In this document: piece after piece, positions 58,480 to 64,000 of the stretch
How positions within the stretch are numbered: the first letter of the stretch is position 1
Layout: each line of letters begins with the position of its first letter
Origin: Jiangella alkaliphila
GTDB lineage: Bacteria; Actinomycetota; Actinomycetes; Jiangellales; Jiangellaceae
NCBI RefSeq assembly: GCF_900105925.1
Contig: NZ_LT629791.1
Location: forward strand, 1,736,001 to 1,800,000
DNA: 64,000 nt
Direction of reading: 5' to 3'
The notes under the pieces: generated by a model
The model's database searches: none
Seen by the model: only the letters and a program-made list of their open reading frames with translations
Told to the model about the DNA's origin: nothing
Made by a program: the position numbers and the translations under genes

Positions 58480-61400
58480 ATGGCAGGCCAGAGCAGATCA
58501 CAGCTGAGTCGCCGCGCGTTCGTCGGCGGCATGGCAGGTTCCGCGGCGCTCGCCACCGTTCCCGGTGCGGCGGCCGCGGCCACACCCGCGACTTCCGGGG
58601 CGGCACTGCGTCCGGTGCGCCCGACGGTCGAGCACGCCACGAACCCGCTGGGCATCGACGCGCCCGCGCCCCGGTTCGGCTGGCGGCTCGAGGGCGCCGG
58701 CTCCGGCCGGGCGCAGCGGGCCTACCGGGTCGTCGTCGCCAGCCGGCGGTCCCGGCTGGGCGATCCCGACGTGTGGGACTCCGGCCGGGTCGAGTCCGCG
58801 GAGCAGTCCGCCCGCGTCTACGCGGGCCCGCGGCTGGCCGCGCGGACCCGGTACCACTGGGCGGTCCGGGTCTGGGACGAGCGCGGCCGGCCCGGCCCGT
58901 GGAGCGCTCCGGCGTGGTTCGAGACGGGGCTGTTCGGCGCCGACGACTGGTCCGCCGACTGGATCGGCACCGGCATCGAGCTGGCGAAACCGACCAGCAC
59001 GCTGGGGCCGGGCGGGTTCGGCTGGGTGCCGCTCGAGCCGGGGCACACGCTGGGGCAGACCTTCACGACAGCGTCGCCTCTGGCGGCCGTCGCGGTCCTG
59101 CTCCGCGGCGACGGGGCCGACGAGCCCGACGGGGGCACCGGCGGCGGGTGCCGCCTTTCGCTCCGTCACGACGGCCCCGGCGGCGCGCACGTCGCGGACA
59201 CAGTCGTCGATGCCGTTACCGGTGAGGCGCAGGGCCGGCTCGACCTTCCCGAGGAGGCGCCGCCCGGTCGCTACTACGTCGAGCTGTCCGAGCCCACCGG
59301 CACGCTGGACTGGCAGGTCGGCGGCGGCCCGGACGACTACGGCGACGGCGCCGCGTTCGCCGACGGCCTCGAGGACCCGGCAGCGCCCGACCACTGGCTC
59401 TACGGCCTGCCGCCCGACCCGCCCGCCGACCCGCTGCTGCGCACCGAGTTCGACCTGCCCGGACGGGTCGCGTCGGCCCGGCTGTACCTGAGCGGCCTGG
59501 GGCTGGCCGAGGCCTGGGTGAACGGCGACCGGGCCGGCGACGCCGAACTGTCCGCGCCGCCCACCGACTACGACCTGCGCACCCGCTACACCACGCACGA
59601 CGTCACCGCCCTGCTGCGCCGCGGCCGCAACGCGCTCGGCATCGCCCTGGGCCGCGGCTTCTTCGCCACCCGGGCGGCCGACAGCGACGGCAGCAACCTG
59701 GCCCGCTGGGTGGACGAGCCGCGGCTGCTCGCGCAGCTGGAGGTGGTGCTGACCGACGGCCGCCGCGTGACGGTGCCGAGCGGACCGGACTGGCAGGTCA
59801 CCGAGGGACCGACCACCTACGACGGCGTCCTCACCGGCGAGACCTACGACGCGCGCATCGCCGCCCGGCTGGGCGACTGGACCGAGCCCGGGTACGACGG
59901 CGCCGGCTGGCGGCCCGCGGTGGTCGTCGACGGGCCCGGCGGGCGGCTCGTCGCGCATGCGCTCGACGCCGTCCGGGCGACCGGCGAGGTGCGGCCGGCC
60001 GAGGTCCGCCGGCTCGACGACGGCACGCTGCTCTACGACTTCGGCAGGGTGCTGGCGGGCTGGGTCCGCATCTCCGGGCGGTTCGCCGCCGGTGCCACCG
60101 TCCGCGCGCTGTACAGCGAGAAGGCCGGGCCGAGCGGCCGCATCGAGACCCCCTCGCCCGGCGGCGTCGGCAACCCGTCCATCGTGGGCCGGTTCAACGT
60201 CGACGAGTACATCGCGGCCGGTCGCGGCGTCGAGACCTGGCAGCCGTCGTTCACCTACAAGGGCTTCCGCTACGTCGAGGTCAGCAGCGACGCCGAGGTC
60301 GACGTCCTCGCCGTCGCCGTGCACAGCGACCTCGACGACACGATGACACTGGAGCTGGACGACCCGGAGCTGCAGTGGATCGCCGACGCGTTCCGGCAGA
60401 CCGCGATCAACGGGCTGCACGGCTACCCGGACAACGCGCCGATGTACACGAAGCTGGCCTGGACCAGCTCGACCTACCGGGCCACCGCGGCCATGCTCTA
60501 CCAGTTCGGCATGGCGGGCGTCTTCGGGGGCTGGCTCGACGACATCGCCGCGGCCCAGCTGCCCGACGGCGCCGTCCCTGTCATCGCGCCGTTCAACCCG
60601 CCGTGGGGTGGCGCCGTCCTGACGCCCAGCTCGACCGGTGTCTACCCGTACCTCGTGCGGCGCTACTGGCTGACCTACGGCGACCCGACAGTGCCCGCGC
60701 GGCACTTCGACGGCGTCGCCCGCTACCTGGACTGGTTGGTCGCGGCAGTCGGCGACGGGCCGGCGGACGACCAGTTCGGCGACTGGTACCCGCCGCTGCA
60801 CGGCGCGCCGCAGAACCCGGTGCCGCCCGAGAGAGGTGAGATCGCCGGCACCGTGTACGCCATCCAGAGCCTGCGAGACGGGCTCGCCCTGGCGGAGCTG
60901 CTGGGCGACGGCGACCGCGCGGCGGCGTGGCGGGCCGACGCCGAGCGGCTGACCGGCGTGCTCACCGACCGATTCCTCGACGCAGCGGCCGGCGTCTACG
61001 CGACGTCGCGCACCGAGGCCGGGTACCGGCAGGCCAGCAACGCGCTGCCGCTGGCGTTCGGGCTGGTCCCGGCCGAGCACGTGCCCGCCGTCGCAGCGAA
61101 CCTGGCCGCCGACGTCGAGGCCCGCGACCGCCACCTCGACACCGGTGCGCTGGGCACCGGCGCGCTGCCGTTCGCGCTGGGCGACCACGGCCGCGCCGAC
61201 CTGGCGCACGCCGTGCTGAACCGGACCTCGTACCCGTCGTACGGCTACCTGCGATCGCTGGGCGCCACCACGTTCTGGGAGTCGTGGGAGGCCGGGTCAC
61301 GCGGGCACAATGACGCCACCCTCAGCCTCGTCGTGCCGTGGCTGGTGGAGCGGGCCGCCGGGCTGGAGCCGCTGGCGCCGGGCTGGGCGCGGTTCCGGGT

Positions 61401-61611
61401 CCGGCCCGGTGCGGTGCCGACGCTGCCGGGGGCCAGGATCGCGCTGGACACCGTCCGCGGCCGGGTCGAGCTGGCCTGGGAGCACCGCCACGGCGGACGG
61501 CTGGCCGTCGACCTGACGGTCCCGGTGAACGCCGTCGCCGAGGTGGTGCTGCCGGACGGGAGCACGCGCGAGGTCAGCTCCGGGCGGCACCGCCTGTCGG
61601 CGCGGAGCTGA
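58480..61611 (+). CDS. Tat-exported GH78 alpha-L-rhamnosidase
   Basis: 1,043 residues. A twin-arginine signal QLSRRAFVGGMAGSAALAT (about 9-27) precedes beta domains (58-390: RPTVEHATNPLGIDAPAPRFGWRL; RTRYHWAVRVWDERGRPGPWS; WVNGDRAGDAEL). The (alpha/alpha)6 catalytic barrel follows (about 620-960), with LHGYPDNAPMYTKLAWTSSTYRATA, GDWYPP, and TSYPSYGYLRSLGATTFWESWEAGSRGHND, where the conserved Glu residues lie. A C-terminal beta sandwich (about 960-1043) closes the protein. It removes terminal rhamnose from plant or bacterial glycans. The substrate may also be another deoxyhexose, in keeping with the fucosidase nearby. Confidence 0.92.
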   Translation: MAGQSRSQLSRRAFVGGMAGSAALATVPGAAAAATPATSGAALRPVRPTVEHATNPLGIDAPAPRFGWRLEGAGSGRAQRAYRVVVASRRSRLGDPDVWDSGRVESAEQSARVYAGPRLAARTRYHWAVRVWDERGRPGPWSAPAWFETGLFGADDWSADWIGTGIELAKPTSTLGPGGFGWVPLEPGHTLGQTFTTASPLAAVAVLLRGDGADEPDGGTGGGCRLSLRHDGPGGAHVADTVVDAVTGEAQGRLDLPEEAPPGRYYVELSEPTGTLDWQVGGGPDDYGDGAAFADGLEDPAAPDHWLYGLPPDPPADPLLRTEFDLPGRVASARLYLSGLGLAEAWVNGDRAGDAELSAPPTDYDLRTRYTTHDVTALLRRGRNALGIALGRGFFATRAADSDGSNLARWVDEPRLLAQLEVVLTDGRRVTVPSGPDWQVTEGPTTYDGVLTGETYDARIAARLGDWTEPGYDGAGWRPAVVVDGPGGRLVAHALDAVRATGEVRPAEVRRLDDGTLLYDFGRVLAGWVRISGRFAAGATVRALYSEKAGPSGRIETPSPGGVGNPSIVGRFNVDEYIAAGRGVETWQPSFTYKGFRYVEVSSDAEVDVLAVAVHSDLDDTMTLELDDPELQWIADAFRQTAINGLHGYPDNAPMYTKLAWTSSTYRATAAMLYQFGMAGVFGGWLDDIAAAQLPDGAVPVIAPFNPPWGGAVLTPSSTGVYPYLVRRYWLTYGDPTVPARHFDGVARYLDWLVAAVGDGPADDQFGDWYPPLHGAPQNPVPPERGEIAGTVYAIQSLRDGLALAELLGDGDRAAAWRADAERLTGVLTDRFLDAAAGVYATSRTEAGYRQASNALPLAFGLVPAEHVPAVAANLAADVEARDRHLDTGALGTGALPFALGDHGRADLAHAVLNRTSYPSYGYLRSLGATTFWESWEAGSRGHNDATLSLVVPWLVERAAGLEPLAPGWARFRVRPGAVPTLPGARIALDTVRGRVELAWEHRHGGRLAVDLTVPVNAVAEVVLPDGSTREVSSGRHRLSARS

Positions 61612-64000
61612 CGTGCGCGGTGTTGACCGGCGCGGCCAGCCCCGCCCGCAGCTGCTCAGTGCCGCGCTCGCCCAGCTCGTCCAGGGCGGCGATGGCCACC
61701 TGACGTACGCGTGCGGCGGCGTCGGCGTCGCCGGCGGCCTCGTGGCTGTCGGCGAGCTTCCGTAGCGTGACCACCTCGTAGTACAGCCCGTCCAGCTCGC
61801 GCAGCAGGTCCAGCGCGCGCTCGAAGCAGTCGACGGCGCGGTCGTAGGCGCCGAGCCCGTGATGGGCGAAGCCGAGGGTGTCGAGCGTGGCCGCCTCGGC
61901 GAGCCGGTCGTCCAGGCCGCGCAGGATCTCCAGCGCCTGCCCGGCGAACTCCAGCGTCCGCTCGTAGCGGCCGAGCATCGCGTGTCCCCAGCCGACGGCG
62001 TTCAGCGCACCCGCCAGCCCGGCCGGCTGCCCGATGCGCCGGAACAGCTCCAGCGCCGCGAGGTCGTGCTCCAGCGACTCCTCGTGCCGCCCGGTCCGCT
62101 CCTTCACCACGCCCAGCGACCGCAGCGTCCTGGCCTGCCCGACCAGGTCGTCGTGGGCGGCGTAGAGCGTCAGCGCGCGCTGCAGGTGCGCGTCGGCGTC
62201 GTCGTGGCGGTCGAGGTAGCCGTAGGCGCGGCCGAGCAGCCGGTGCAGGTGGGCGATCGGCTCGGTGTCGTCGAGGACGCGGACGGCCAGCAGCGCGGAG
62301 CTGTTCACCCGGGCGATGTCGCGCCACCGCCCGCGCCAGTCCAGGTCGATGGTGAGCGCCCAGGCCAGCTGCCAAGCGTGGACGGGGTGCCCGCGGTCGG
62401 CCGCGGCATCTACGGCGGCCAGCAGGGTGCGCCGCTCGGCGGCGAACCAGGCCCGGGCGGCGTCGGGGCCGGCGATCGGCTCCGCGACCTCGGGGCCGGC
62501 CGTCGGCGGCGGTACCGGCTCGTACGTCTCGCGGTCCGAGCGCAGCGGCCGGCTGGCCGCCACCGCGGTGGCGAGGTAGTGGTCGAGCAGCCGGCGCAGC
62601 GCCGGCTCGCGCTCCCGCGTCCCGGTGCCGGCCAGCTCGGCGGCGTACGCGCGCAGCAGGTCGTGCGCGCCGTACCGGCCCGGCCGCTGCTCGTTGAGCA
62701 GGTGGGCGCGGGTCAGCTCGGCCAGCAGCGGGCTGACGGCGTCGGCGTCGAGGCCGGCGAGCGCCGCCGCCGCGGCGGTGCCGATGTCGGGCCCGGGTGC
62801 GGAGCCGACCAGCCGGAACAGCCGGGCGGCCGGCCCGCTCAGCCCGTCGTAGGACCAGGAGAACACCGAGCGCAGGTCGATGGTGGCGTCGTCGGCGGCG
62901 AACGCCTCGAGGCCGCCGCTGGCCGCGCGCAGCTCCGCCACCCGGTACTCCAGCGAGTCCGGCTGCTCCGCCACCCGGGCGGCGGCGACGGCGAGCGCCA
63001 GCAGCAGCCGCGCGCACAGCGCGACCAGCTCGTCGACGATCCGCCGCTCGACGGTGGCGCGGTCGCCGATGCGCCGGATCACCAGCTCGCGGGCGTCGGC
63101 GACCGGCGGGAGGTCGAGCGTCACGGACCGGGCGCCGGCGGTGGTCCGAAGCCCGAGCAGCTGGTCGCGGCTGGTCACGACGGTCAGGCAGTCGGCCGAG
63201 CCGGGCAGCAGCGGCCGCGCCTGGCGGGCGTCGCGGGCGTTGTCGAGCAGCACCAGCATCCGGCGGCCGGCCAGCATGCTGCGGTAGAGCGCGGCCTGGC
63301 CGTCGGCGTCGGCCGGGATCAACTCGGGCGGTACCCGCAGGGCGTCGAGGAAGCCGTGGATCGCGTCGGTGGGGTCGACCGGCGGCCGGTCGGGGTCGAA
63401 GCCGCGCAGGTTGACGTACAGCTGGCCGTCCGGGAACCGGTCGGCGACGCTGTGCGCCCAGTGCACGGCCAGCGTGGTCTTGCCGACCCCGGCCGTGCCT
63501 GAGACGGTCGCGACGGGCGACGTGGCGGCCGCGTGGTCCAGCAGCGCCAGCGCGTCGGCTCGGCCGACGAAGCCGGGCACGTCGGCGGGGAGCTGACGGG
63601 GGGTCCGGCGCACCGCGGGCGGCGTCCGCCGGGCCGGCGTCTGCGCCAGCAACCGCGCGTACACGGCCTGCAGCCGCGGGACGGGCTCGACGCCCAGCTC
63701 GGCGGAGAGCCGGGTGCGAACCCGCTCGTACTGCGCCAGCGCCTCGGCCCGCCGGCCGGACCGCTCCAGCGCCTCCAGCAGCAGCGCCCAGGACGGCTCG
63801 CGCAGCGGGTGGGCGGCGGTCAGCTCACGCAGCTGCGGGATCAGGTCGGCCGGGCGGCCCAGCTCGAGGTCGAGGGCGATGCGCCGCTCCTGTGCCTGGA
63901 GGTGGCTCTCGGCCAGCCGCGGCCCCTCGGTCCCGGCCAGCCACGCCGACTCGACGTCCTCGAACGGCAGGCCGCGCCACAGTGCGAGCGCCTCGGTGAG
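61574..64000 (-). CDS. SARP/AfsR-family regulator with NB-ARC ATPase and TPR domains (5' end cut by window)
   Basis: 809 residues visible. Domains in order: part of a BTAD domain (LAESHLQAQERRIALDLELGR, HPLREPSWALLLEALERSGRRAEALAQYERVRTRLSAELGVEP), a linker (RRTPRQLPADVPGFVGR), and an NB-ARC NTPase with P-loop SGTAGVGKTTLAVHW (near 63,490) and RMLVLLDNARDARQARPLLPG. Winged helix/ARC segments and a TPR array (about 560-800: ALTLYAAHDDLVGQARTLRSLGVVKERTGRHEESLEHDLAAL) follow. The DNA-binding N-terminal winged helix lies past 64,000. Such proteins activate secondary-metabolite or morphological genes, with ATP-dependent switching. The 3' end overlaps the GH78 gene by 38 bp. Confidence 0.93.
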   Translation of the reverse strand, partial: LTEALALWRGLPFEDVESAWLAGTEGPRLAESHLQAQERRIALDLELGRPADLIPQLRELTAAHPLREPSWALLLEALERSGRRAEALAQYERVRTRLSAELGVEPVPRLQAVYARLLAQTPARRTPPAVRRTPRQLPADVPGFVGRADALALLDHAAATSPVATVSGTAGVGKTTLAVHWAHSVADRFPDGQLYVNLRGFDPDRPPVDPTDAIHGFLDALRVPPELIPADADGQAALYRSMLAGRRMLVLLDNARDARQARPLLPGSADCLTVVTSRDQLLGLRTTAGARSVTLDLPPVADARELVIRRIGDRATVERRIVDELVALCARLLLALAVAAARVAEQPDSLEYRVAELRAASGGLEAFAADDATIDLRSVFSWSYDGLSGPAARLFRLVGSAPGPDIGTAAAAALAGLDADAVSPLLAELTRAHLLNEQRPGRYGAHDLLRAYAAELAGTGTREREPALRRLLDHYLATAVAASRPLRSDRETYEPVPPPTAGPEVAEPIAGPDAARAWFAAERRTLLAAVDAAADRGHPVHAWQLAWALTIDLDWRGRWRDIARVNSSALLAVRVLDDTEPIAHLHRLLGRAYGYLDRHDDADAHLQRALTLYAAHDDLVGQARTLRSLGVVKERTGRHEESLEHDLAALELFRRIGQPAGLAGALNAVGWGHAMLGRYERTLEFAGQALEILRGLDDRLAEAATLDTLGFAHHGLGAYDRAVDCFERALDLLRELDGLYYEVVTLRKLADSHEAAGDADAAARVRQVAIAALDELGERGTEQLRAGLAAPVNTAHVSSAPTGGAARS

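Noticed and set aside
58498..61209. 903-residue antisense frame opposite the GH78 gene
   Set aside because: Shadow of a real, fully motif-supported gene; composition is Val/Gly/Arg/Gln-biased without structure.
1..64000. CRISPR arrays, rRNA operons or intact insertion sequences
   Set aside because: Read on both strands; none of the expected repeat-spacer patterns, rRNA signatures or transposase genes were seen.

Overview
The window is high-GC DNA with GTG starts, ATGA/GTGA gene overlaps and a mycothiol gene, so it comes from an actinobacterium. Gene order (mshA-ybjN-gpm, phoU/senX3-regX3, lpqE/carD-ispD-ispF, cysS-rlmB) is typical of the phylum. A Jiangella-like host is plausible, but I infer this from memory of gene content and have not tested it.

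Bases 1 to about 15,200 are the right-hand part of an integrated siphophage; its left end lies outside the window. The late genes run on the + strand: tail genes (major tail protein, chaperone, tape measure, LamG-like minor tail protein), three tandem glycine-rich tail adhesins, then a lysis cassette (amidase, DUF2746-type protein, holin) ending in a perfect 36-bp palindrome. An HNH homing endonuclease sits inside the tail operon. On the - strand lies an accessory cassette: two micro-membrane proteins, a 123-aa unknown, a hyaluronan-synthase-like glycosyltransferase, a 50-residue protein that is little more than an LPXTG sorting signal, and a tyrosine integrase coupled to a small ORF.

Bases 15,304 to 24,662 hold mshA, ybjN and gpmA, followed by a sugar ABC transporter, a secreted GH29 alpha-L-fucosidase with an F-type lectin domain, and a FadR-type GntR regulator. 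The same 11-bp palindrome (ACATCGGATGT) lies upstream of the transporter, the fucosidase and L-fuconate dehydratase (fucD, 32,093). A near copy faces the divergent SDR gene. With the aldo-keto reductase after fucD, this describes a dispersed L-fucose uptake and non-phosphorylative degradation regulon. The lactonase and the last hydrolase are not in the window.

Bases 24,676 to 31,187 carry phosphate signalling (PhoU, SenX3, RegX3 with 11-bp repeat arrays), an ArsR-SRPBCC-SnoaL operon, an LpqE-like lipoprotein, CarD, and IspD-IspF. Bases 34,307 to 43,934 carry PAP2, cysS, rlmB, an acyl-CoA dehydrogenase, a second SPOUT methyltransferase, a class II Fic protein with nested palindromes, a doubly broken membrane-protein gene flanked by a 34-bp direct repeat, and an MFS exporter.

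Bases 43,922 to 64,000 carry GNAT enzymes, an LPDTG-anchored beta-propeller protein, a DUF4032 kinase-like protein, a sugar-ABC ATPase divergent from a LacI regulator, a CBS protein, and a structured non-coding stretch. They continue with an MFS gene and a truncated AbiEi-like gene enclosed by an ~80-bp inverted-repeat pair, a methyltransferase, tRNA-Thr, a fused SecDF, TatA, a Tat-exported GH78 rhamnosidase and a SARP/AfsR regulator cut by the window end.
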